Of a stretch of 64,000 nucleotides of DNA, positions 1-11,900 are shown piece after piece. The translations under genes were made by a program, and so were the position numbers. Source of the stretch: Heterocephalus glaber (Eukaryota > Chordata > Mammalia > Rodentia > Bathyergidae); contig NW_004624734.1 in assembly GCF_000247695.1 (NCBI RefSeq), positions 40,822,573-40,886,572 on the forward strand, given 5' to 3'. Positions within the stretch are counted from its first letter, which is position 1, and each line of letters begins with the position of its first letter. The notes under the pieces are model-generated. The model made no database searches. It had not been told where the DNA came from and worked only from the letters and a program-made list of their open reading frames with translations.

Positions 1-236
1 CTATTAAATATGTAACTGTTCACATCAATTCCCCAGCTAAGTAAGGTAGGAGCAGAGTTCTTTAACCATCAACAGTTTATCCCAAGAAGCACTCGGGCAG
101 CGTGTTTACATGCTTACTGTTTTGAGTGTCGCTCCAGCAGGTGTCATTTCAACCAGTCAATTCTTACATTGAATAAATTTGATAAAATTGTTATTTTATT
201 TCCTGTTATATTATCTTATAAAAGTTAATGAAAATA

Positions 237-326
237 GGGCTGAGGATTTAGCTCAGTGGTTCTGCCACCTGCCTTGAAAGCACAAGGTTCCAAGTTCGAT
301 CCCTGGTACCAAAAAAAAAAAAAAAA
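237..326 (+). mobile_element. ID-type SINE (young copy)
   Basis: A tRNA-derived SINE with an internal A-box-like stretch (tttagctcagtgg) and a B-box-like gttcgatcc, ending in ggtacc and a 16-base A tail. It is flanked by an exact 12-bp target-site duplication, ttaatgaaaata, at 225-236 and 327-338. That proves retroposition by L1 machinery, and the low decay suggests a recent insertion. Confidence 0.93.
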
Positions 327-410
327 TTAATGAAAATAACATGCCAATTTTGGTCATTCTGTATTTAAATAATCGGACTGGTAATACCAGTATTAATATC
401 AGTATTTATT

Positions 411-506
411 TTATTTATTTATTTATTTTTGGTACCGGGGATCGAACTTGGGTCCTTGCGCTTGTGCAGCAGGTGGCAAAACCACTGAGCTGAATCCCCG
501 GCCCAG
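411..506 (-). mobile_element. ID-type SINE
   Basis: Reverse-strand copy of the same SINE: T-rich tail at the left, then ggtaccggggatcgaac, and ctgagctgaatccccggcc at the right. The target-site duplication is tatcagtatttatt at 397-410 and 507-520. It is little diverged from the copies at 731 and 7991. Confidence 0.92.
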
Positions 507-730
507 TATCAGTATTTATTGTATTGAAAGAATCAGAAAAGAGGAGCAAAATAATGGTACCTTAATCTACATAGGACAGCTTAATCTTGTTTAACAAATG
601 CTTCTCTAATACTTCATGTTTTCTAAACACCTATCAAACACAGCAATATTTAAATTTCTAAATGTTACTTTATTTAGAGGTAGAAGTTTTCTTATAGGGC
701 CTACTACTTTGCAGTTTACAGAAACATCTC

Positions 731-822
731 CATTTCTACTTCTTTTTGGTACCGGGGATCGAACTTGGGTTCTTGTGCTTGTGCAGCAGGCGGCGAAACC
801 ACTGAGCTAAATCCCCAGCCCC
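731..822 (-). mobile_element. ID-type SINE
   Basis: Reverse-strand ID SINE flanked by an exact 14-bp duplication, tacagaaacatctc, at 717-730 and 823-836. A 64-codon open frame at 616-810 runs through it and is only a by-product of the SINE. Confidence 0.93.
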
Positions 823-2263
823 TACAGAAACATCTCTAGCCTATTCCTCTAATCTCCTTCAGGACTAAAAATATTCTCCCAAATTCCTTTGATTCAATAT
901 ACTTTAACAAAACTGAATCCTGAAGGTTAGCTAGTTACATTGACAAATTTTTCTCCACCTGTAATGCAGTTCAACAATAAAAGTTACAAAGATTTATGTA
1001 GAGGAAATCTTTTATAAAGGAATTCTTGTTATTAAACATGTTTTATAAACTTAGTTTTCATTACTAATAAACCTTAAATCAGATAATAATTTTATCTGTT
1101 AAATAATCTCATCTTTACTATTTGCTTCTTAAAAAATTATATACAAAAGATTCTAGGCAATATTTTTGACACAAAGAACTAAATAAAAGTTTAAAAATCA
1201 GTATCTAACTGGTCAAATACAGGTATTAAGAGTTTCTAATAGTTCAATTTCCTTCCTGAAAATTTCGTTTGTTTACTACAAGATTTTACTGACTTTATTT
1301 TATATGCGAGTTTCTGACACTCTCGGGACACTTACTGACTGCCCCTAAAGTCTCACTAACAATTCTGATCTAACCAGAAAGCCTCTCATCTATGAAATCA
1401 AGCAATTTCTCAATGAGCTCCATTTGTCTGGAGGAGAGACCTCTAGTGCAGCCCACTGAGTATGGGTGGAACCCAGAATGGGATTCTCCTGCTCTACCTT
1501 GGAAAGTCCAGGAGAATGGTGACAGTCTTCTGGTGATTGACCTGGCTCCAACTTTAAGACCCTGGATCCTAAAGACAGCACATGATTACAGTTCAGCTTC
1601 AAAATTCCTACACAAAGTTCTAGAAAGAAAGTATATCAAGGCACTAAATCTCATCAGAAAAGAGAATTATCCTTTGTGTTTCAGTGATGTGATTAAAATT
1701 TAAAATTCAGAGCTGAAAATTTAAATTTCACTTATCTTCTACCACATTATACTGCCTTTGCTTTTTGTTTTTAGGCCTATTCTCTCTTAAACAGCTTGCA
1801 AGTTATATACTGCTAGCCACAGCAAGTATCCTTGAAATCTGAATATCCCTTACTTATCCTTTCTTGCCAATTTGTCCCTTCCCAGCCTGAGCAATTATTT
1901 TTTCTATTATGTTTTGTTTTTAATTCTTCCTCCCTCATTCTTGGATTCGATAGGAGAATAAGATGTTAGAATCCAGGCAAGGCAGCTGCAAAGGCAAATG
2001 TATTTCAGTGAACTCATTCATAACAGTCTGAGTTTGAGGTAGAGGAGAAATGGTCACTATACAGGCATTTCAGGGAAAGCTGAGGGCTGCCGAGAACCAC
2101 AGTGAATGCACCAAGGGAAAGTGAGGACCAGTGGCACCTGCTCCTCTACTCTGTTATAACAGTAGTGACAAGCTTGACTCAACTTAAATTTGGATACAAC
2201 CTCCCAATTACTGAATAATTTTCCCTGGCTGACAAGAAGTAAAGTCTTTAAACCGTGAAAGAA
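823..2263. other. Unassigned single-copy-looking stretch
   Basis: AT-rich DNA with no recognised repeat. A richer patch at about 1385-1640 is open for 103 codons on + (1392-1703) and 70 codons on - (1390-1602). Neither translation resembles a known family, and no good splice signals were seen. It may be old repeat debris or non-coding DNA. Confidence 0.4.
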
Positions 2264-2500
2264 GGCTAGATGGGTGTGATGGCACACACCTATAATCCTA
2301 GCACTCAGTAAGCTGAGGCAGGAGGATATGAACTCAAGGTTGGCCTGGAATTCATGGCAACACCTTCTTTAATTTATTTATTTATTTGAGTAGGGTCTCG
2401 CTATGTAATTCAAGGTGTCCCCAAACTTGGGGCAATCCTTCTGCCTCAACCTCCTGAATGGTGGGATTACAGGTGTGTGGCACCATGACTAGCAGCAACA
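2264..2500 (+). mobile_element. B1-like SINE with a second SINE inserted in it
   Basis: A + strand 7SL/B1-type SINE (gtgatggcacacacctataa) is interrupted at about 2367-2493 by a minus-strand SINE carrying cctcaacctcctgaatgg and gggattacaggtgtgtgg. The short repeat caacacctt borders the inner element on both sides and is the likely target-site duplication. A G run (2507-2519) follows. Confidence 0.75.
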
Positions 2501-2775
2501 CCTTTTGGGGGGGGGGGGGAGAAACTGCTAACCTACTCATAGGTGGCTATTTTATGAAACATACATAATGTATACAAGGGATAAAAATCACTGATGAAAG
2601 TTACCTATATTCTATTTACACTGTATACGAAATATCCCCTAAAATCAAACCTATAGACAAAAAGTAGATGAGAAGGTGACAAGGGCTGGGAAAGAAGAAA
2701 ACAGGGAGTGATTGCTAATGAGCATAGGCTTTCTCTTGGGGGTTGTTAAAATATCTCAAGATTAACCAGTGGTAA

Positions 2776-2966
2776 AGCTAGGCATGGCACAGCACATCTG
2801 TGGTCTCAGCTACTTAGGGGGCTGAAACAGGAGGATCCAAGTTGATACCAGACACTGTGTCAAAAGAAAATTTTAAAAAGGATGGGGATATCCTTTTTAA
2901 AATGGTACAGTCCCTGCCTGATATGCACAAGGCCTGGGTTTAATCCTGAGCACTGAGGAAAAATAA
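2776..2966 (+). mobile_element. Composite B1-dID SINE
   Basis: A decayed B1-like half (agctaggcatggcacagcac, then gctgaaacaggaggatcc) is followed by a decayed ID-like half (cacaaggcctgggtttaat, cctgagcac). The order matches the dimeric B1-dID SINEs of non-murid rodents. Confidence 0.7.
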
Positions 2967-3059
2967 AAAGGGAGACATGTGAGTTATAAAGCTTCTTAAA
3001 ACACCAGCACAGTTTTTTTTGTGGTTTTGTATGAATTTTACAAATTGAGAGAGGCAATT

Positions 3060-3475
3060 AGGGCCTGGCAAGGCGACTGGGTAAGTGGACATGACCTGTC
3101 AATCACAAAGATCCAGGACACAAGCATCAAGCCTTGCACCTGGGACCAATCAGAAAATGCTATGTTCAAGTCTTTCAGCAGGCGATTAAGCAGTTTTTGA
3201 TAGCTGCATAGATCTGACGTCAGAATGGGCGATACAAGACAGCAGGCATGAACCTTTTTGCCACTGTGCTCTCTTTCACAGTGATCTGCTCTCACCTTGC
3301 AGAGCCTACTTCTTTTGGCTCACACTCTCCAAGCATGTACCTTTTCTACCTTTAATAAATGTAAAACCTTGCTGCCTTTTGCATGTATCTTGAGCAACTG
3401 TTCAGGACAAGAATCTGGAAAGAATCTCTAGAAGGAGTCCACAGCACTCTGGAACCCTGATAACAGTATGATTGA
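3060..3475 (+). mobile_element. Solo LTR-like element (endogenous retrovirus type)
   Basis: The sequence has the layout of an LTR: a CCAAT box (ggaccaatcag, about 3143), a perfect CRE tgacgtca (3215-3222), a pyrimidine-rich leader, and a polyadenylation signal aataaa near 3354 followed by a T-rich U5-like part. No internal viral genes adjoin it, so it would be a solo LTR. Ends were not defined by a target-site duplication, and class (ERV1 or ERV2) is uncertain. Confidence 0.5.
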
Positions 3476-4655
3476 AAATGACTATAGAATATAAATATAT
3501 ATATATATTAATATGGAAAATATTTGTTAATTTCAAAGGTGAAAAAAGTTACTTGGAAATTTTTCAACTACCAAAGTTTTCATCTTATAGCCTCAACTAA
3601 ATATTAACTTTTTCAATTAAATATTTAACTTACCCTCTGTCCAAGCAACTAAACTTCACTCAAACAATTTTAATGCAAATGAACTGCTGGGCTAAATTTA
3701 TCCAAAATAAAAGCTTAAAAACAAATTTCAAAAAGTAAACTAATGCCAACCAACGACTAGCCAAAATAAGGATATAGCTTTTCTGTGTAAGAGAGCATCT
3801 TTACCCCCCAATTAAGGAAAAATAGCCTTTACCATATCAGATAAAAATTTACAAGTGCAGAAACCACAGCTTGTATATTAGTGGCAATTTCAATTTTGCA
3901 AAGTTCATATAAGACAGAGCCTTGCCACTTCTGATGTTTCCTTCATGTTTCATGATTTCTTAATGTATCAACATCATCTAGATAAGTATGCTTTGTTCTG
4001 AATTACTACTGAATAAGGTAGCTGTCTAAAATTTCTACAAAGGTGTGTTCTGCATAATAAAGTAATTTTTATAAGTATACTATATAATTGCCTGAAAAAT
4101 ATCTAATCTAAATTTAGCTGAAGGGCTCCAGTGACTATAAAAGTAAAATACTGACCTATTTTCGCACACAATTATAGTACAAGAAAAATACTGAAGATTT
4201 ACATGGCACAATGCTACTTCATCTTCAAAGTTTTCCAAGAATGTCCTAGTATTTGCAGTCTCAACTGGCCTCAACTACTAATTAATTCAAACTTATGGTT
4301 TTGAATAACTTGTCTATAAATTCAGAAGTGAATTCCTAGTTTGCTATTTTTTAATCTTTGCATATTTGAGGATTCAAATTAAGACTGACCCAGAAAACAA
4401 TAGGAAACTTCCCAGGGCCAATCTATCCTTTTTTCTCTTGCTTAAATAAACAAAACTCTTCACATAGAACATTTCTAAGTATTTGCTGATAACCCTGCAT
4501 ATGTAATTTGAAAAGGGGAAATACTAACATTTCAGTCTACAAATTGTGATATTAAATGTTCTGTGCACTGACTAATGGATGCTGGGGAAGAGAGAAAAAC
4601 AAATATTTTTAAAATGAACACTTTTTAAAATTTAGTAGCTTAAAAATTATGTCCA
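3476..4655. other. AT-rich stretch, no feature seen
   Basis: A short AT repeat lies at about 3490-3512. Otherwise this is AT-rich sequence with no recognisable gene, exon or repeat. Confidence 0.5.
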
Positions 4656-4822
4656 GAGCTGGGTGTGGTGGCGGATACCTGTAATGCAGCCCTTGGGAAG
4701 CTGAAGCAGGAGGACTGCTGAAAGTTTGAGGCCAGCCTGGGCTACACAGTGAGTTCAAGGCCAATTTGAATTACAAAGTGAAACGCTGTCTCAAAACAAA
4801 AACAAAAACAAAAAAACAAAAC
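4656..4822 (+). mobile_element. B1-type SINE
   Basis: 7SL-derived SINE starting gagctgggtgtggtggc, with gaagctgaagcaggagga and gaggccagcctgggctac, and an internal partial duplication of the 'gagttcaaggccaa' part. It ends in an aaaac-rich tail. Confidence 0.88.
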
Positions 4823-5292
4823 TACAGCCAACTATTTCCAACACTTAAATAGCCTCACCTCAAATGACATGGGCCAAAGGGAACTTCTCAAGTCACTACT
4901 ACCACTTTTCTTATCTCAGGAAACAGATCTACCATTAGCTATAAGCTCACAGAATCATTTATTTCCCTCATTATAGCTTTTACTACATGAATAACCTCTC
5001 ACTTTAGATTTAAGGTTCATAAGGGAAGAGATTATGCCTTTGATTTTAGTAGTTAGCATACAACACTTAATGAATGTGTGGGACAAATGAATGACAGCCA
5101 TCATTCTGACTTCTCCCTCCTCAGCAGCGAATCTTTTCTATACAGAAATAGGTATTCTTATAAAAAGTGACCTGCCAACAAACTGCATCCTACCATTTTC
5201 ATCTTGATTATTCTATAGAATATAGTTTTTCCTTCAGAAATATTCCCTTCAAAAATATTTTTAACAAGTCCTTAATAAGAAAATATTGCATT

Positions 5293-5496
5293 CAGCAGTC
5301 ATGTTGGCACATGTCTGTAATCCCAGCACTCCAGGAAGCTGAGACAGGAGGATTCCAAGTTCAAGCCTAGTCTGGGCCATTTACCAACCTAGTGAAACCC
5401 TGACTCAAAATTTAAAAATTATTTTTAAAAGGGAGGTGGGACGGCACAGCTCACAGTGAAGGCCCTGGGTTCATTTCCTAGTAATAGGGGAAAAAA
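5293..5496 (+). mobile_element. Composite B1-dID SINE
   Basis: B1-like half with gttggcacatgtctgtaat and cagcactccaggaagctgag, an A-rich linker, then a reduced ID half (gaaggccctgggttcattt). Confidence 0.75.
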
Positions 5497-5568
5497 CGTG
5501 CACAGAAAAGCAAATCATCAACTTATCAAAAACTCGACAGATACATGCTCATTGATAACTATTTTGTG

Positions 5569-5642
5569 CAGTGCTGGGGATTGATCTCTGGGCTTCATGC
5601 ATGCTAGCTTAGCTCTTTACCACCCAGTTATATCCTCAGTCT
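5569..5642 (-). mobile_element. Old ID-like SINE
   Basis: Reverse-strand ID-related unit (gtgctggggattgatctc ... cacccagttatatcctcag). It is more diverged than the young copies. Confidence 0.65.
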
Positions 5643-6607
5643 TCATTTAGGACTTGAAACAGTTTCTCAACATCACTATTCACACACACCCATTATTGAA
5701 AGATGCCATATACAATATAATGGAAATGATAAAAAGAAAAAATATATAGTCATGATTAGAGGTTAGAGCCCACACATTTTCCTTCCCTGAGCTATTTATT
5801 TATTCATCTGTTCAGTTACTGAACATTCATAGATAGGTTAATTTTCTTAGTCTTTTCTACATGAAAAGCATTGAATAAAATAATTTGGACACAAAGAGGA
5901 ATAATTTCTGGGAGCAGAGAAATCTACCTCTAATGTAATTAGACAAAAATGCCTTAGTCTTGCAGTTTTACTACATAAATACCAAATAATCCCATTTGCA
6001 CCAAGCTCCTTTTCTCCTGACTAGCAAAGCAATACAACATCACTAGATGGCTGATTAGTTGTTGATGCACTCAGAATATGAGGAAGCATTTTCCCCAACA
6101 GAGAAAACAAAGATGACAGATACAGAGTAACACAGGATAAGCTATAGGTTGACAGTAGAACAAAAGCTGCCACTTTTAACATCAACTCCTTGACACCCGT
6201 AACAGTCTTACATCACAGACTCTTAGTAATATTCTATTGCTTTTAAAATGTGAAGATTTTATTTACACTCAACATTCTGAAGCATGGTGGCATATTGCAA
6301 GTGTATTTTTCTAAAGGTAAGTTTTGAGATTCTGTTTAGAAAAGAAAAACAAAAACAAAACAAAATACACAGCAATGCTTTCCTTAACTTTAATCATTAA
6401 TACTTTCATTTCTATAAATTTTGGTACCAAGGGCAGGCAAGCTGCATCTTCTATAAATGCAATATCCAATTTAATGAAATTTTTTACCATTCACACTAAA
6501 GAAAAAAGAAGCAGTGGTAAGAATCCAGGATAATAAGAGTTGGTAGTAAATTATGTTTTTATTCTTGGAAACAGTACAATAAACAATTCTTAAATCAGTC
6601 TTTTCTT
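5643..6607. other. AT-rich stretch, no feature seen
   Basis: No gene, exon or clear repeat. A 69-codon open frame at 6324-6533 begins in an aaaac-rich tract and looks incidental. Confidence 0.45.
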
Positions 6608-6790
6608 TCTGGTCCTGGGGTTGAATCTAGGACCTTCACACTGAGCTCCATCACCCCTTATTTATTTTTTAAATTTTGAGACACGTTATTTCTAAGTTGC
6701 TCAGTTGCCCAGGCTGCGCTTGAATTTGGGATGCTCCTGCCTCAGCTTCCCAGAGCACTGGGATTAAGGTGTGCAAAACCATGTCTGCAA
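6608..6790 (-). mobile_element. Composite B1-dID SINE
   Basis: Reverse-strand composite: ID half (ggggttgaatctaggacc) then B1 half (ttgagacacgttatttc, ctcctgcctcagcttccc, cactgggattaaggtgtg). Confidence 0.8.
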
Positions 6791-7163
6791 GGGACGTATT
6801 CTCTAACTAAAATAATTAAGCTATATATAGCATGACTCAGAAAAAGTTTATCTACATCCCTGCCTAAAACAGTCATGTAGAGTAGTATAAAGCACTAGCT
6901 TAAATTTAAACTGTATTATACATGACCTGTGCTTTCCCACTGTTTGGTATATTTCCGGCTCACATTCAATTTTCTCAAGTGTTTTTCAAAAATAAGTAGA
7001 CAGTATAAAGATTAAACAGTCCTACACTGCAGACCTATTTCAGATGAATGAAAGGTCACTGTTTTCAAGCTATTTATTTTCAATAAATTTAACATGAAAC
7101 TTTTCATTTACAATATAATCTCTAATGTAAAGCCAATTAGGTAGCTTGTGTTTAAAGACTATT

Positions 7164-7251
7164 TTTGGGGGGTTGGGAGTATAGTTAAGCAGTGGAGTGT
7201 GTGCTGAGCAAGTGAAAGCCCCTGGGTTTGAGCACTGGCACCAAAAAATAA
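7164..7251 (+). mobile_element. Old ID-like SINE
   Basis: Diverged ID-type unit (gttgggagtatagttaagc, gcccctgggtttgagcac, ggcaccaaaaaata) with a short A-rich end. Confidence 0.6.
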
Positions 7252-7311
7252 ACATTTCATGGAGCAGTCAATGAATTAACTTAGAATGGTGGGTTTCCAA
7301 AGTAGTAAACA

Positions 7312-7437
7312 TACCAGGCAAGGCGACTGGCAGACACCCATAATCCCAGCTACACGGGGGGCAAGACAAGAGAATCCAAATTCAAGCCCAGGCCAATATG
7401 GTGAGATCCTATCTTAAAAAGAAAACAAAAAAACAAA
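7312..7437 (+). mobile_element. B1-type SINE
   Basis: B1-like SINE (accaggcaaggcgactggca, cacccataatcccagctac, gtgagatcctatctt) ending in an aaaac-rich tail directly before the U6-like sequence. Confidence 0.75.
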
Positions 7438-7448
7438 AACCAGAGGGG

Positions 7449-7557
7449 TTATTTGCTTCAGCAGTACATGTGCTAAAATTGGAATAACACAGAGAAGATT
7501 AACGTGGCCCCTGCAAAAGATGACATGCAAATTTGTGAAGTGTTCCATATTTTTTTT
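7449..7557 (+). pseudogene. RNU6: U6 snRNA retropseudogene
   Basis: Near full-length match to spliceosomal U6 snRNA. The 5' stem (gcttcagcagtacatgtgct), the ACAGAGA-box region (aacacagagaagattaacgt), the ISL segment with tgacatgcaaatttgtg, and the 3' end gttccatatttttttt are all present. It differs from the conserved RNA at many positions, including a one-base shortening near ctgcaaaagatgac. The upstream sequence is a SINE tail, with no visible U6 promoter elements. It is almost certainly a non-functional retroposed copy, as is common in mammals. Confidence 0.92.
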
Positions 7558-7990
7558 CAAGCAAATAAACTGTCATAGTGTACAAAGAGAACAGATAAAA
7601 AGGGGAAGTGTAACAGCAAGTACAAGCATATAGAAGTGTTGTAAGACTGAATCTGTGGATACTGTAATAACCAGAAGCAATTCTTTGGGCAAAACATAGG
7701 GACAGAGTCAAAATGGGTTGAAGTAAATAGCAGAAGGAGTAAATACTAGCACTAGACATACAAAACTGAAAATTATTCACAAGTGGGCAACATCCTATTA
7801 AAAATCTCCGTATAAGCCTCAAACTCTCGTCACTTCTCTAGACCCCAATCTGCACTACCCCATTCCCCCTAAAAAAGGAGAAAAAAGAGAAAGCTATACA
7901 TAATTAAAAGGAAATGAACCAAAAGTTCACAGCAATTATCCTTGATAAGCCCATGGTGAATTTTGGGGAAATAGGTAAAAACTGGATGAG

Positions 7991-8100
7991 CTGGCCAGGG
8001 ATTTAGCTCAGTGGTTTCGCCGCCTGCTGCGCAAGCGCAAGGACCCGAGTTTGATTCCCGGTACCAAAAAACAAAAACAAACAAACAAAAACCCCCCCAA
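7991..8100 (+). mobile_element. ID-type SINE inside the L1
   Basis: Little-diverged ID SINE (tttagctcagtggtttcgcc, tgattcccggtacc) with an aaaac-rich tail and a C run. The flanking aaaactggatgag occurs at about 7978-7990 and 8101-8113, so this insertion is younger than the L1 it interrupts. Confidence 0.9.
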
Positions 8101-8944
8101 AAAACTGGATGAGGTAACCAAAACAGTTCAAAATCTGAACAACAGAATCAAGAAGGAATGGAATCCACATAAAGATGTCAGACACAAATGCCTGAAATAA
8201 AAAACAGTACAGAATTCATACACTGCAGAAATGTATGTGAAGACAATGTGAAGACAGGAGTGTCTGACAGTGAGGACAAAATAGTGAGTTACATACAATA
8301 AAAAGCTCAGAGAAGCCGAAAAGACTATGCAGCTACTAGACACAACAAGAAGAGGTCCAATCTAAGGCTAATTGGAGTTACAGAAAAAGTAGAGGATAGA
8401 TGGATTCACTAACATGCTTACAAAAATTATGGAAGAAAATTTCCCAAACAAGAGTTTAAAATATAAGTAAGTGATGCTTATAGAACACCAAATAATTATG
8501 ACAAAATTATGACACCAGGGCATATCCTTATTAAATTCACAGATATCCAGCAAAAAAAATTTTAAAGACAGAGGAAAAACAAAAAAATCACATAGTAAAG
8601 CAAACCAATTAGAATCACAGCAGACTTCTCAGCATAAACCCTGAAGGGCAAAAGAGCTCAGACTGAAGTATTTTAAGCCCTAAAAGTAAATAATTTCCAA
8701 CCCAGTTTAATTTACCCAACAAAGCTATCCTTCAAAATATACTAGATGGAAAAATAAGGTATTTCCATGAAAAAGATCAGCTCAGAAGATTTATGAGTGC
8801 AAAACCACCTCCACAGAAAATACTCAAGAATATTCTCCACAGAAACAATCAATTGGACACAGCTAAATGCACAGGTGACGTCAACAGATAAACAGAAAAA
8901 AAAAATCAGGAAAAGAAAAGATTCATCAACAGATAAAGAAAGCA

Positions 8945-11900
8945 ATGACAGTAAATAACCAACACTTCTCAGTAACATCTCTCAATATTAACAGCCTCAA
9001 CTCAACAATCAAAAGACAAAGACTAGCAGACTAAATAAAAAAACACAATCCAACAATCTGCTGCATTCAAGAAACTCATCTAATCCAAAAAGAATATTCA
9101 TAGACTAAAAATTAAAGGATGGAAACAGACCCCAGGACGCCAAAAGCAAGCAAGGTAGCAATTAGAGAGCCGAGCATGGTGGCACATGCCTATAATCCCA
9201 GCACTTGGGAGGTTGAGGCAGGTGGATCATTACAAGTTCAAGGCCAGCCTGAGCTACATAGTGATTTCAAGAAGAGCCTGAACTACATGGGGAGACCCTG
9301 TCTCAAAGAACAAACCAACCAACCAACCAACCAACTACCCTGATTGGAAGAGACAAAGAAGGTCACTACATACTAGTTAAGGGAACAATCCCACAAGAAG
9401 AGATAATATCAATAAACATACATGCACCGAATACTGGAGAACCTATCTTTATAAAACAAAAACTGCTGAAATTAAAAGATCAAAAATACAATCACAGCAG
9501 AGGACTCTAAAACCAGACTTTTGTAAAGAAAGAGATTAACTACACAAAAAAATCAATAAAGAAATTTCAGAGCTGAACCATACCCCTGAACATATGGACT
9601 TAACAGATTATCTCTACACGAGTACACATTCTTTTTAGCAGCACATACTAGTCCACAAAGTGTGGGAATAAATATAAAAGAATTGAAATCAGCCAATGAA
9701 TACTCAAGACTAATGAGCAATGAAAATAGAAATCAATGACAGAAGAAATTTCAGAAGAGGCAAAAGCTCCTGGGAAATTAACAACATACTCCTAAACAAT
9801 CAATGAGTCACAAAGAAATCAAAGAAATTGAAAAATTTCTAGGAATTAATGACAATGACTGTAGAACTCAATGAAACTTCTGGGAGAGTATGAAAGCAGT
9901 CCTAAAAGGAAAATTCATTGCACCCAGTGCTCACATTAGGAAAACACAGCAAGCCCAAATAAAGAACCTTGAGAAATCTTAAGATACCTGAGAATCAACA
10001 ACAAACCTGCCCCAAATTGAAATTAAGGAAGGTAATTATAAAAATGAGTGGAAATCAATGAAATTGAGACTAAAAATACTGTAAAAATAAATCAACAAAT
10101 TGAAGAGCTGGTTCTTGGAAAGAATATTTAAAATAGATAAGAACTTAGACACACCAAGAAAAAGAGTGAAAAGACTTGTATCAAAGGAATCAGAAATGGA
10201 AGAGGTGAAATCACAACAGACACTGTCTAAATGCAGAAGATAGTAACTACTTTGAAAAATTATATTTCAACAAATTAACAAATTTTGAAGAAAAGGACAG
10301 ATTCCTAGACACATACAAATTACCAAAACTAACCCAAGAAGACATAAATATGCTTAACAAGCAATGAAATTGACACAGTAATAAAGAATCTACCAACTAA
10401 GAAAAGCCCAGGACCTGATGGATTCACTGCTACATTCTAAAAGCTTTAAGGATGTGTTATCACCAATGCTCCTCAAGCTCTTCAAAGAAATTGAAAGGGA
10501 TAGAGTGCTCCCAAACTCACTGATGGAAACCAGTATCACCCTGATTCCAAAACCAGATCCAACTGAAAAGGAGAACTATAGGCCAATCTCTTCAATAAAC
10601 ATAGGCACAAAAATCCTCAACAAAATATTAGCAAACAGAATGGAGCACGTTATCAATAAGATGATATATCATGATCAAGTAAGTTTCATCCCAGAGATTC
10701 AAGGACGGTTCAACATATGTAAAGTCAATAAATGTAACATCACACAAACAGGAATAAGGTAAAAAACCATATGATCACATCAATGGATGCAGAAAAGACT
10801 TTTGACAAAATCCAACCCTCTTTCTTGATAAAAACCCTAAGGAAAAACAGAAGGACCTGAATATGATAAAGGCTATTTATGACAAACCAATAGCCAGCAT
10901 CATACTAAATAGGGAAAAATGAAAAGCATTCCACCTAAAATCAGGAACAAGACAAGAATGCCCACTATCACCTCTTCTATTCAACACAGTACTTGAAACA
11001 TTAGCCAGAGCAATTAGGTAAGAGAAAGAAATAAAAGGGATACATATAGGAAAGGAAGAACTCGAATTATCATTATTTGCAGATGACATGATACTCTACA
11101 TAGAAGAGCAAAAAGCTTCACCAAAAAAACCTCTTAAGAGTTAATAACGAACTTCAGCAAAGTAGCTGTATACAAAATTAACATGGAAAAATCATTAGTA
11201 TTTGTACACCACAATGAACAGAATGAGAAGGAAATTATGAAAGCAATACATTCAGAGTAGCTTCAAGGAGAATGAAATATCTAGGAATTAACCTAACCGA
11301 GGAAGTGAAAGACCTCTACAAAGAAAACTACAGTACTCTGAAGGAGATTGAAGAGGACATCAGAAAATGTCCCTTGCTCCTGTATAGGCAGAACCAATAC
11401 TGTCAAAATAGCCCTACTTCCAAAACTACTCTACAGAGTCAATGCAGTCCCAATCAAAATACAAACAGCAAACTTTATAGATCTAGAGGAACAATCCTAA
11501 AATTCACATGGAGCCAGAAGAGACCCAGAATAATAAAAGTGAGAGCAAAGCAGGCAGCATAGCAATCCCTGACTTCAAGCTATACTACACAAAGCCAACA
11601 GTGATTAAAAATGGCATGGTACTGGAACAAAAGCAGACACATGGATGAATGGAACAGAACTAAGGATACAGAAACCTCCCCAGACATATTCAACTATTTG
11701 ATTTTTGGCAAAGGGGCCAAAAACTTATGTTGGAGGAAAGACACCCTATTCAACAAGTGGTGTTGGGAAAACTGATTATCTTTTTGCAGAAGATTGAAAC
11801 TAGACCCTTATCTCTCCCCATATACTAAATTAAATTAAAAGAGATCAAAGATTTAAACACTAAAACAGAAACATTAAACCTACTGGAAGATAAAATAGGT

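Noticed and set aside
237..310. tRNA gene
   Set aside because: A- and B-box-like sequences are present, but the copy has an A tail and target duplication and belongs to a dispersed SINE family.
7449..7557. Functional U6 snRNA gene
   Set aside because: Many substitutions, and a SINE tail in place of the upstream promoter.
8875..8883. CRE-like tgacgtca near 8876
   Set aside because: It lies in decayed L1 coding sequence, with no other promoter features; likely chance.
10418..10762. Functional reverse transcriptase gene
   Set aside because: The open piece is only part of a frame-broken L1 ORF2.
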